The notes beneath the pieces are model-generated. The model was not told where the DNA came from. It worked only from the letters and a program-made list of their open reading frames with translations, and searched no databases. From assembly GCA_050250795.1 (NCBI GenBank), contig JBFWNZ010000238.1:1-6232 (forward strand): a DNA stretch of 6,232 nucleotides, in the 5' to 3' direction. Positions 1 to 6,216 of this stretch are shown piece by piece. Made by a program: the position numbers and the translations under genes. Within the stretch, counting starts at the first letter, position 1; every line of letters starts with the position of its first letter. The stretch is from JBFWNZ01 sp050250795. GTDB taxonomy: Bacteria > Pseudomonadota > Alphaproteobacteria > UBA8366.

Positions 1-2
1 GC

Positions 3-908
3 CTTCAGGAAAAGCTGTTCCGCAAGACGCTGGAACTGGGCCGGCGCGCCTATGAGGAACCGGGCCGGATGGGGCTTGGCGACCGGCTGCTGAACGCCCT
101 GCTGGAACTGCTGGTCCGGCGCAAGGTGCGCGGCCGTTTCGGCGGCCGGCTCAAGGCCTTCGTTTCCGGCGGCGCGCCGCTCAACTATGAGGTCGGGTTG
201 TTCTTCCAGGCGCTGGGCCTGACCATCCTGCAGGGCTACGGCCAGACCGAATCCTCACCCGTCGTCAGTTGCAACGTGCCGCAGAAGAACAAGCTGCGCA
301 CGGTCGGCCCCGCGCTGGGGAACGTGACGGTCCGGATCGCCGAGGACGGTGAAATCCTGGTCCAGGGCGAACTGGTCATGCAGGGTTATTGGAACCTGCC
401 GCAGGACACGGCCGCGACGATTATCGACGGCTGGCTGCACACCGGCGATATCGGCCGCATCGACGAGGACGGCTGCATCCAGATCACCGACCGCAAGAAG
501 GACATCATCGTCAATTCCGGCGGCGACAACATGTCGCCGGCCCGCGTCGAGGGCATGCTGACCCTGGAGCCCGAGATCGAGCAGGCCGTCGTCTACGGCG
601 ACAAGCGCCCCCATCTGGTCGGCCTGCTGGTCCCCAGCGAAACCTTTGCCCAGGAATGGGCGACGGCAAACGGCAAGCCGGCCGACCTCGCCGCGCTGTC
701 CGCGGACCCGCAATTCGCAGCCGCGCTGTCGGCCGCCGTCGACCGCGTGAACAAGGGCCTGTCCGCCATCGAGCGGGTCCGCCGCTTCACCGTGTCGCCC
801 GAGCGCTTCTCCGTCGATAACGAGATGATGACGCCGACCATGAAGCTGCGCCGGCACGCGATCTATGCCCGCCATGGCGAGACGCTGAACCGCCTTTACG
901 GCGACTGA
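3..908 (+). CDS. Long-chain acyl-CoA synthetase (FAA1-type, AMP-forming), C-terminal part, 5' truncated
   Basis: The reading frame is already open at base 3 and stays open to TGA at 906-908, giving 301 visible residues. The true start lies upstream of the window. FAA1-type enzymes are about 600 residues, so roughly the N-terminal half, including the P-loop, is missing. Class I adenylate-forming motifs are in order: SGGAPL just before YGQTE (nt 237-251, adenine/acyl-adenylate binding), GWLHTGD (nt 429-449, ribose-binding Asp), DRKKDIIVNSGGDNMSP (nt 489-539, hinge), and TPTMKLRR near the C-terminus with the expected catalytic lysine at nt 843-845. The long insert between hinge and lysine and the ending NRLYGD fit the long-chain (COG1022-like) group rather than short-chain ligases. 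The family converts a fatty acid, ATP and CoA to acyl-CoA, AMP and PPi, usually at the inner membrane face. The exact substrate cannot be read from sequence. The stop overlaps the next start by one base. Confidence 0.93.
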   Translation, partial: LQEKLFRKTLELGRRAYEEPGRMGLGDRLLNALLELLVRRKVRGRFGGRLKAFVSGGAPLNYEVGLFFQALGLTILQGYGQTESSPVVSCNVPQKNKLRTVGPALGNVTVRIAEDGEILVQGELVMQGYWNLPQDTAATIIDGWLHTGDIGRIDEDGCIQITDRKKDIIVNSGGDNMSPARVEGMLTLEPEIEQAVVYGDKRPHLVGLLVPSETFAQEWATANGKPADLAALSADPQFAAALSAAVDRVNKGLSAIERVRRFTVSPERFSVDNEMMTPTMKLRRHAIYARHGETLNRLYGD

Positions 909-2407
909 TGTACCCCTTCGCCTTCTTCCGGCGCCGCGCCCGGCTCGTTCCGGACGCGGTCGCCGTGCGCCATCCCGGCGGCACGCTCACCTATCGCACC
1001 TTGCTGGAACGCGTCGATGCGCTGGCCGCCGCGATCCAGTCGCAGAACCCGACACCCGGCGGCCGGGTCGGCATCCTGGCCGGCAACCATCTGGAGCACC
1101 TGCTGGCCTGGCTCGCAGTGCTGGCCGCGGGAAAGTGCTGGGTTCCGCTCAACCCACGCAGTCCGGCCGAGGAGACCGGCCGGCTGATCGAGGTCACGGA
1201 ACCCCAACTCGTGATCGCGGACGCCGATTATCGCGACCGGGTGCCGGCCGGCATGCCGCTCATGGTCGCCCGCGACGGCCGGGGAAGCGAGCTCGCCGCG
1301 GCCATCGACCGGAAGCTTGGCAAGATGCCAGCCGGCGTCAGCCTGCCGCTCGACGCGCCGCAGGCGATCAAGTTCACCGGCGGCTCCACGGCGCTGCCCA
1401 AGGGCGTCGTCCAGCCCTATCGCGCCTGGAATACCAACCTGCTCAGCCAGTTGCACGCCATCGGCCTGCAAGCCGACGACGTCTATGTCGTCGCCGCACC
1501 GATCACCCATGGCACCGGCACCTACCTGCTGCCGACGCTCGCCGCGGGCGGCAGCATCCTGCTGCTGGAACGGACGCGTCCGGCCGATCTGCTGGAGGCG
1601 TTCGCCACCGGCGGCGGCACCACGACGTTCCTGCCGCCGACCCTGATCTACATGCTGCTGCAGGAACCCGACGCCGCAGCGCGGTCATACCCCTCGCTGC
1701 GCCACCTGATCTATGGCGGCGCGCCGATGCGGGTGGAGGCGATCCGCAAGGCCCAGGCCGCCTTCGGACCGCGGATCGCCGTGACCTACGGCCAGACCGA
1801 GGCGCCGCAGATCATGGCCTATCTCGACGGCGCGGCGCTGGCGGAAGAGGCCAACATCGCCTCGGTCGGTCCCGCCTCGCTGATGACCGAAGTTGCGGTC
1901 ATGGCACCCGACGGCACGCTGATGCCCGCCGGCGAGGCAGGCGAGGTCGTGGCCCGCGGCGATCTGCTGATGACCGGCTATTGGCGCAATCCCGAGGAAA
2001 CGGCGAAGACGATCCGGAACGGCTGGCTGCATACCGGCGATGTCGGCGTGCTGGACGAGCGCGGCTATCTGTTCATCCGCGACCGGATGAAGGAAATGAT
2101 CATCACCGGCGGCTTCAACGTCGTTCCGGCCGATGTCGAAAATGCGCTGGGCCGCCACCCCGATGTCGCGGACTGCGCGGTCTTCGGCCTGCCCGACGAG
2201 AAATGGGGCGAGGCCGTCACCGCCGCCGTCCAGCGCCGCGCCGGCTCCACGCTGACCGAGGCGGACCTGATCGCCTTCGCCAAGGAGCGGCTCGGCTCGG
2301 TGAAGGCCCCGAAGACGATCCGCTTCCTCGACGCCCTGCCCAAGACGCCCGTCGGCAAGACCGACAAGCCCCTCCTGAAACGGCAGGCAGCGGGCGAGAC
2401 GGGCTGA
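908..2407 (+). CDS. Acyl-CoA synthetase / fatty-acid-CoA ligase (class I adenylate-forming enzyme)
   Basis: This is a complete 499-residue ligase, a normal length for the COG0318-like group. Motifs in order: P-loop FTGGSTALPKGV (156-167), PITHGTG (198-204), YGQTE (294-298), GWLHTGD (372-378), hinge RDRMKEMIITGGFNVVPADV (391-410), and PKTPVGKTDK with catalytic Lys484. All are required for carboxylate adenylation followed by thioester formation with CoA. The acid substrate is not readable from sequence; a medium-chain, aromatic or branched acid is possible. One mild oddity is Ala162 in the P-loop, where the family normally has Gly (T-G-x-P-K-G). ATG at 908 shares its A with the TGA of the upstream synthetase, and there is no strong Shine-Dalgarno before it, so translation is probably coupled to the upstream gene. 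The N-terminus runs straight into the expected fold (VAVRHPGGTLTYRTLLERVDAL), which supports this start. The gene ends one base from the convergent aldolase. Confidence 0.95.
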   Translation: MYPFAFFRRRARLVPDAVAVRHPGGTLTYRTLLERVDALAAAIQSQNPTPGGRVGILAGNHLEHLLAWLAVLAAGKCWVPLNPRSPAEETGRLIEVTEPQLVIADADYRDRVPAGMPLMVARDGRGSELAAAIDRKLGKMPAGVSLPLDAPQAIKFTGGSTALPKGVVQPYRAWNTNLLSQLHAIGLQADDVYVVAAPITHGTGTYLLPTLAAGGSILLLERTRPADLLEAFATGGGTTTFLPPTLIYMLLQEPDAAARSYPSLRHLIYGGAPMRVEAIRKAQAAFGPRIAVTYGQTEAPQIMAYLDGAALAEEANIASVGPASLMTEVAVMAPDGTLMPAGEAGEVVARGDLLMTGYWRNPEETAKTIRNGWLHTGDVGVLDERGYLFIRDRMKEMIITGGFNVVPADVENALGRHPDVADCAVFGLPDEKWGEAVTAAVQRRAGSTLTEADLIAFAKERLGSVKAPKTIRFLDALPKTPVGKTDKPLLKRQAAGETG

Positions 2408-2427
2408 CCTATCCCTTCGCCGCTGCC
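2386..2427. terminator. Candidate bidirectional hairpin spanning two convergent stop codons
   Basis: The left arm GGCAGCGGGCGA (2386-2397) pairs with the right arm TCGCCGCTGCC (2417-2427) over 11 base pairs with one bulged G at 2394, leaving a 19-base loop. Three further pairs (GGG 2401-2403 with CCC 2413-2415) can close part of the loop. The stop codons of both the synthetase (2405-2407) and the aldolase (2409-2411) lie in the loop, which is where a shared terminator would be expected. There is no U-tract on either strand, so this is not a canonical intrinsic terminator, and in GC-rich coding DNA such a dyad could arise by chance. Confidence 0.35.
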
Positions 2428-3197
2428 CGCAGCAGGTCGATGCGCGTCTTGGCCCCCGCCATCATGAAGGCGAGATCGGCACCGCCCAGCACGAACTGCA
2501 CGCCCATGCCCACATAGCGCTTCGACGGCTCGGGCTGATAGACGCCGCCCATACCGGGGAACTTGCCATGCTTGCGGCAGGCCGCGATCAGCGTCTCGAA
2601 CGCCGACGCGATGCGCGGGTCGCCCGCCTGGCCCGGAATGCCCATCTCGGTCGACAGGTCGCCCGCGCCGATCATCACGACATCAACGCCCGGCACCGCC
2701 GCGATAGCGTCGGCGTTCGCGATGGCCTCCGGCGTCTCCAGCATCACGACCACCAGCGTGTTGTCGTTGATGTGTTTCTGCTGCTCGGCCGGGCTCAACG
2801 CCTCGAAATCGAGCTGCGACAGCCCGCCCGTGACCGAGCGCTTGCCCGCCGGCGGATATTTCGCGTGGCGCACCGCCGCTTCGGCCTGGGCCACCGTATC
2901 GACATGCGGCACGACCACGCCCATGCCGCCATTGTCCAGGATGCGCGCAGCGTGAAAATGCTCGGGCCCCGGTACGCGCACGATGGGCGTGACCCCGGTT
3001 TCGAGCGACGCGACGCAGATCTGTGCCGCCGTATCGAGGTCCATCGAAGTGTGCTCAGTGTCGATGAACAGGAAGTCGTAGCCGCTGGTGCGCGCGATCT
3101 TGGCGATGTTGACGCTGCGCCAGTGCGAGACGCCGAACCCGACGATCATCTGGCCGGCGGCGAGCTTGCGCTTGGCCTCGTTGACGGTTGCTGGCAT
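2409..3197 (-). CDS. HpcH/HpaI-family aldolase (2-oxo-acid class II aldolase)
   Basis: This complete 262-residue protein matches the usual length of the HpcH/HpaI aldolase/citrate-lyase superfamily, a TIM barrel using a divalent metal. Relative to HpaI-type enzymes I see FIDTEHTSMD (44-53) with the general-base His49, IVRVPGPEH (72-80) with substrate-binding Arg74, VVVPHVDT (94-101), KYPPAGKRSV (113-122), VVMLETPEA (150-158) with metal ligand Glu154, and VVMIGAGDLS (173-182) with metal ligand Asp180. The family reversibly cleaves 4-hydroxy-2-oxo acids to pyruvate (or a related oxo acid) and an aldehyde; the specific substrate here is unknown. A strong Shine-Dalgarno (GGAGGAGA on the minus strand, 3204-3211) lies about 6-7 bases before ATG at 3197 and fixes the start. 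It is probably monocistronic, divergent from the MAPEG gene and convergent with the synthetase pair. It could belong to a sugar-acid or aromatic-acid breakdown route, but nothing adjacent proves this. Confidence 0.93.
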   Translation of the reverse strand: MPATVNEAKRKLAAGQMIVGFGVSHWRSVNIAKIARTSGYDFLFIDTEHTSMDLDTAAQICVASLETGVTPIVRVPGPEHFHAARILDNGGMGVVVPHVDTVAQAEAAVRHAKYPPAGKRSVTGGLSQLDFEALSPAEQQKHINDNTLVVVMLETPEAIANADAIAAVPGVDVVMIGAGDLSTEMGIPGQAGDPRIASAFETLIAACRKHGKFPGMGGVYQPEPSKRYVGMGVQFVLGGADLAFMMAGAKTRIDLLRAAAKG

Positions 3198-3221
3198 GGC
3201 GGGTCTCCTCCGGGTTGTGCC

Positions 3222-3236
3222 GCCGGTTGATCCGGC
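3222..3236. promoter_or_regulatory. Short inverted repeat in the aldolase/MAPEG divergent region
   Basis: GCCGG-TTGAT-CCGGC is a perfect 5-bp inverted repeat with a 5-base centre, 25 bases upstream of the aldolase start. It could be a small operator or a 5'-UTR hairpin of the aldolase mRNA. The arms are short and GC-rich, so chance is a real alternative. Elsewhere in this 108-base region I see a -10-like TACACT at 3273-3278 reading toward the MAPEG gene, but no matching -35 element. Confidence 0.2.
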
Positions 3237-3305
3237 TTTCCGCGATTCCTACCACCGCGCATCGGTGCGGGATACACTGGCGCGCCCATCCCAGCGGAGT
3301 CCGCC

Positions 3306-3698
3306 ATGCCGATCCTCAGCGTTCCCGTCACCGGCCTCTATGCCGCGCTGTTCGCCCTGCTGCTGGTCGCCTTGTCGATCAACGTCATCCGCTGCCGCGT
3401 ATCGGCACGGGTCGGACTGGGCGATGGCGGCGATCCGGGGTTGCTGCGGGCCGGACGGGCGCAAGGCAACTTCATCGAGTATGTGCCGCTCGCATTGATC
3501 GTGATCCTGGCGCTGGAGTTGAACCATGCCGACCGCACGCTGCTGCATGCGCTGGGCATCGCCCTGCTGCTCGGCCGGATATCGCACGCCTATGCACTGG
3601 TAACCGACCGGCTGCGCTTCCGGCAGGCCGGCATGATCCTGACCTTCGGCGTCCTGCTCGTCGGCGCGGTGGCGCTGCTGGCGACGATCCCGCTCTAG
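3306..3698 (+). CDS. MAPEG-family integral membrane protein (YecN-like)
   Basis: This 130-residue protein has about four hydrophobic helices (approximately 8-28, 57-72, 78-95 and 107-127) and the length typical of bacterial MAPEG proteins. The signature is visible: RAQGNFIEYVPLALI (51-65), with conserved Arg51, Asn55 and Glu58 at the start of helix 2, and LLHALGIALLLGRISHA (79-95), with Arg91 and His94 in helix 3. The family (membrane-associated proteins in eicosanoid and glutathione metabolism) sits in the inner membrane, usually as a trimer. Some members bind glutathione and act as glutathione transferases or peroxidases; most bacterial YecN-like members have no assigned role. The start is supported by GGAG at 3296-3299, six bases before ATG. 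The TAG stop abuts the stop codon of the convergent ThDP-enzyme gene with no base between. Function in this neighbourhood is unknown; it looks like an independent single-gene unit. Confidence 0.9.
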   Translation: MPILSVPVTGLYAALFALLLVALSINVIRCRVSARVGLGDGGDPGLLRAGRAQGNFIEYVPLALIVILALELNHADRTLLHALGIALLLGRISHAYALVTDRLRFRQAGMILTFGVLLVGAVALLATIPL

Positions 3699-5333
3699 CT
3701 AGCGCGCGCTGCCGGTGAAGGGCGACACGTCGCGCGCATCCAGCTTCAGATGGATGAGCGCCGGCCCGTCATGCGCCATCGCCGCCTCCAGCGCCGGTGC
3801 GAACTCCGCGGTTGCCGCGACGGTGAACGACGCGACGCCGTAACCCTTCCCAAGCTGGGCGAAATCGGGGCTGCGCAGCAGCGTGCCGTACTGCCATTCC
3901 GGAAAGCGCTTGCCCTGCGACACCAGGATCGAGCCCCAGGCGGCGTTGTCGCAGACGATCACCTTGACCGGCAGGTTCTCCTGCGCCAGCACGGCCATCT
4001 CATGGCCGGTCATCAGGAAGCCGCCATCGCCCGCCCAGACCACGACCGGCCGTCCGGGATCGGCGACCGCCGCACCCAGGCCCGCCGGCACGCCATAGCC
4101 CATCGAACCCGAAACCGGACCCAGATTGGTCGCCGGGCGGTTGAAGCGGTAATAGCGATGCAGCCAGCGGCCGAAGGTGCCGGCATCCGCCGCCACGACC
4201 GTCTCCGGCGGCACCATTGCGCAGAAGTCCTGGACCACGCGCCCCATATCGACATCGCCATGCGCCGCGATCTCGCCCGGTTCGGCGAAGGCCAGTTCGG
4301 CCGCATGCACCTTGTCGCGCCAGGCGAGGCGTTCGCGCGACGGCGCCGCACGCAGCGCGTCCTTCACGGCGGTCACGGCCGCGGCACAAGGCGCCGCCAT
4401 CGCGACATCCGCCTGCCATTGTGCCGGCACCGCCGGATCGGGATGGATCATTGCCAGCCGCTGGTCCGGCCGGACCATCTTGTAGTCGCCGGTGGTGACG
4501 CTGTCGAAGCGCGAGCCGACCGACAGGATCAGATCGGCCTGCGCCAGCGCCTCCATCAGATAGGGCGGCCGGTTGAGCGCCAGATGCCCCATATAGGCCG
4601 GGTGATCGTTCGGAAACGTGTCCTGCTGGCGATAGGCCGCCATAACCCCCGCGCCCGACGCCTCGGCAAGCGCGACCAGCGCATCGGTCGCGCGCTCGAA
4701 TCCGACCATCTCGCCCGCGATCAGAATCGGGTGCTTTGCCGCATCGAGCAGGCGCGCCGCCTCGGCCGCCGCTCCCGCATCGACGCCCAGCCGCGCCGGC
4801 GCTACGGCGCGCGGAATGGCCGGATCGCCGGTGGGTCCGTCGAAGATATCGCGCGACACCGAGACGACGACGGGCCCCGGACGCCCCGCCATCGACAGGT
4901 CGATGGCCCGCGCCGATATCTCGGCCAGCACGTCGAGGGAGTTGACGTCGAACACGGCCTTCGCGACCGGTGCGAACATCTGGCGGTAGTCGATTTCCTG
5001 AAAGGCCTCGCGCTGCTTGTGCGCGCGGGGGATGTCGCCGATGAACAGCACCATCGGCCGCGAGGACTGCATCGCGTTATGGACCCCGATGGCCGCATTG
5101 GTCGCACCGGGAGCACGCCCCACCAGCACGCAGGCCGGCTTGCTGCGGATCGCTGCATAAGCGTCGGCGGCGAAACCGGCGGAGGATTCGAGCCGGGTGC
5201 CGATGGCGCGGATACGGTTGCGGTTGTCGCTCAGCGCCTTCATCACGGTGGTCAGCGTTCCCCCCGGAACGAAGAAGACCGTGTCGATGCCGCGCGACAG
5301 AAGCGTCGCGACCAGCACTTCGCCGCCATTCAT
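3699..5333 (-). CDS. Thiamine-diphosphate-dependent enzyme, acetolactate-synthase-like superfamily
   Basis: The 544-residue protein has the three-domain ThDP layout. The N-terminal pyrimidine-binding domain (about 1-165) carries FFVPGGTLTTVMKAL (20-34), TRLESSAGFAADAYA (46-60) with the cofactor-activating Glu49, and GRAPGATNAAIGVHNAMQS (72-90). The central domain (about 185-325) contains HPILIAGEMVG (201-211) and SVGSRFDSVTTGDY (271-284). The C-terminal pyrophosphate-binding domain has GPVSGSMGYGVPAGLGAAV (405-423) and the cofactor motif GDGG (435-438) to CDNAAWG (461-467), with Asp436 and Asn463 as expected metal ligands. The family forms or breaks C-C bonds next to a carbonyl, often decarboxylating 2-oxo acids. 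The activity here (acetolactate synthase, decarboxylase, lyase or other) cannot be settled, and no regulatory subunit gene is adjacent. The frame is open upstream to an ATG at 5531, but I start at 5333, where a GGGAGGA site sits just upstream and the family N-terminus begins. Confidence 0.93.
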   Translation of the reverse strand: MNGGEVLVATLLSRGIDTVFFVPGGTLTTVMKALSDNRNRIRAIGTRLESSAGFAADAYAAIRSKPACVLVGRAPGATNAAIGVHNAMQSSRPMVLFIGDIPRAHKQREAFQEIDYRQMFAPVAKAVFDVNSLDVLAEISARAIDLSMAGRPGPVVVSVSRDIFDGPTGDPAIPRAVAPARLGVDAGAAAEAARLLDAAKHPILIAGEMVGFERATDALVALAEASGAGVMAAYRQQDTFPNDHPAYMGHLALNRPPYLMEALAQADLILSVGSRFDSVTTGDYKMVRPDQRLAMIHPDPAVPAQWQADVAMAAPCAAAVTAVKDALRAAPSRERLAWRDKVHAAELAFAEPGEIAAHGDVDMGRVVQDFCAMVPPETVVAADAGTFGRWLHRYYRFNRPATNLGPVSGSMGYGVPAGLGAAVADPGRPVVVWAGDGGFLMTGHEMAVLAQENLPVKVIVCDNAAWGSILVSQGKRFPEWQYGTLLRSPDFAQLGKGYGVASFTVAATAEFAPALEAAMAHDGPALIHLKLDARDVSPFTGSAR

Positions 5334-5337
5334 GCCG

Positions 5338-5344
5338 TCCTCCC
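5338..5344 (-). promoter_or_regulatory. Ribosome binding site fixing the ThDP-enzyme start
   Basis: The minus strand reads GGGAGGA here, with GGAGG (5339-5343) five bases before ATG at 5333. This site favours the internal start over the upstream in-frame ATG at 5531. The 66-residue extension from 5531 does not look like a ThDP-enzyme N-terminus and would overlap the start of the oppositely oriented gene at 5476. Confidence 0.8.
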
Positions 5345-5386
5345 GTTTTATGGTCTTTGGGGCACGATAGACGAAACCGGCGCTGC

Positions 5387-5399
5387 GGCGGAATCCGCC
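5387..5399. promoter_or_regulatory. Inverted repeat, possible operator between divergent genes
   Basis: GGCGGA-A-TCCGCC is a perfect 6-bp inverted repeat with a single central base. It sits in the 142-base region (5334-5475) between the divergent ThDP-enzyme gene (start 5333) and the cysteine-motif gene (start 5476). Its location and symmetry fit a regulator site able to act on either gene. I found no convincing -35/-10 pair to place it against, and the GC-rich arms make chance possible. Confidence 0.3.
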
Positions 5400-5463
5400 A
5401 AATTCAACCCCAGCGCCTGCCTCTATTCCCGCCGAGATGTTATTTTGTCCAGGGTCATGGCCT

Positions 5464-5468
5464 GAGGG
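5464..5468 (+). promoter_or_regulatory. Ribosome binding site for the cysteine-motif gene
   Basis: GAGGG ends seven bases before ATG at 5476, a good Shine-Dalgarno distance. An in-frame ATG exists at 5437, but the 13 codons from there to 5476 have A/T-rich third positions (ATG TTA TTT TGT) unlike the rest of the gene, and it has no comparable binding site. The start at 5476 is therefore preferred. Confidence 0.6.
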
Positions 5469-5475
5469 TTTAGGA

Positions 5476-6216
5476 ATGAAGCCAGCGATCGGTCCGCAAA
5501 CGGCATCGTTCAAGGTTGCGGGGCGCAGCATCCAGGAGAATCTGGACCGCGCCGTCGCGGAGGGCCGGATCGTCGTAGAATCCGATGGACGCTACCGGCT
5601 GGCACCCAGCTCCAGCCGGGACCTGTTGACCAACGATACGCCGACCCTGACGAACCACGGCACGTCCGCTCCCCCGTGCCAGTTCCTGAACGACTTCCTG
5701 TTCGGCGGCGCCTATGGTGGCGCCCAGGTCCCCCATGGCTGCCGGGCCTGCTACAAGATCCTGGTCTGGCCCAATGATCTCCGCGGCCTGATGGCGCTGA
5801 AACGTCTCTTCGAACCGGTCCCGCGCCCGACGAAGGTCCGCAACGAGGCGCTGGACGCCCGCACCCCCAACACCTATCTCGGCGTCGTCTATGCCGATGG
5901 GCTGGCAATGGCACGCCAACTTCACCGGGAGATACGCGCCGCCATCGACGCGGACCCCGCCCTCGGTACCGGCATCCGCATGGAGATCCGTCGCGGCTGC
6001 ACCAACTATGAGCGGAGCTGCGGGCCATCCGACCGTTACAGTTTCGATCCGGCACTGGAGAAGATCGAGCAGGAGCTCGCCTCGCTTTATCGCGCGCCCC
6101 CGCCACCCCTCCATCCCCAGGGGAAACGCGATGCTGCGGCCCTGCTCCGCCTGATCCAAATTGCCTTTCAATTGGGAGACGAGACTTATAGAGACCTTAC
6201 CGGCGGCAAGGCCCTG
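5476..6216 (+). CDS. Unrecognised protein with paired cysteine motifs, 3' truncated
   Basis: An open frame runs from ATG 5476 to the end of the window with no stop; the last genuine codon is CTG at 6214-6216 (247 residues), after which the frame enters adapter sequence. Third codon positions are G/C-rich through most of the frame, as in the neighbouring genes, which supports this strand over the antisense frame. I do not recognise the family. Visible features are a short N-terminal segment, SIQENLDRAVAEGRI followed by VVESDGRYRLAP (18-44), that could be a helix plus beta-hairpin of winged-helix type; a Gly-rich stretch DFLFGGAYGGAQVPHG (73-88) leading into CRACYK (Cys89, Cys92); and RRGCTNYERSCGPSDRYSFD (172-191) with Cys175 and Cys182. 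Cys68 is a fifth cysteine. A CxxC plus a CxxxxxxC could bind a metal or Fe-S cluster, or form disulfides. A Pro-rich linker (208-214) precedes a helical tail. There is no signal peptide or membrane segment, so it is probably cytoplasmic. Confidence 0.72.

Noticed and set aside
1135..2517. 460-codon plus-strand frame inside the second acyl-CoA synthetase
   Set aside because: It is low-complexity Arg/Ala/Gly translation in a shifted frame of a gene with all ligase motifs in the other frame.
3273..3278. TACACT as a -10 promoter element for the MAPEG gene
   Set aside because: It matches four of six consensus bases at a plausible distance, but no -35-like hexamer lies 16-18 bases upstream.
3722..3733. 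Inverted repeat GCGAC-AC-GTCGC near the 3' end of the ThDP enzyme gene
   Set aside because: It lies inside coding sequence, has no T-run on the relevant strand, and is short and GC-rich, so it is not credible as a terminator or operator.
3750..5465. Very long plus-strand open frame (571 codons) antisense to the ThDP enzyme
   Set aside because: Its translation is Arg/His/Asp-rich with no recognisable domain, the opposite strand encodes a clear ThDP enzyme with intact motifs, and long antisense frames are usual in GC-rich genes.
5457..5465. Three-codon minigene ATG GCC TGA just before the cysteine-motif gene
   Set aside because: It overlaps the ribosome binding site and could in theory act as a tiny leader, but such short start-stop runs are common by chance and nothing else supports it.
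5334..5531. 66-residue N-terminal extension of the ThDP enzyme
   Set aside because: It does not look like any ThDP-enzyme N-terminus or a targeting signal, it would overlap the divergent gene, and a strong ribosome binding site lies directly before the internal ATG at 5333.
5470..6171. 233-codon minus-strand frame opposite the cysteine-motif gene
   Set aside because: The plus frame has better G/C bias at third positions, a ribosome binding site and motif-like conserved residues. The minus frame would also overlap the ThDP gene's upstream region and has a composition typical of antisense shadow frames.
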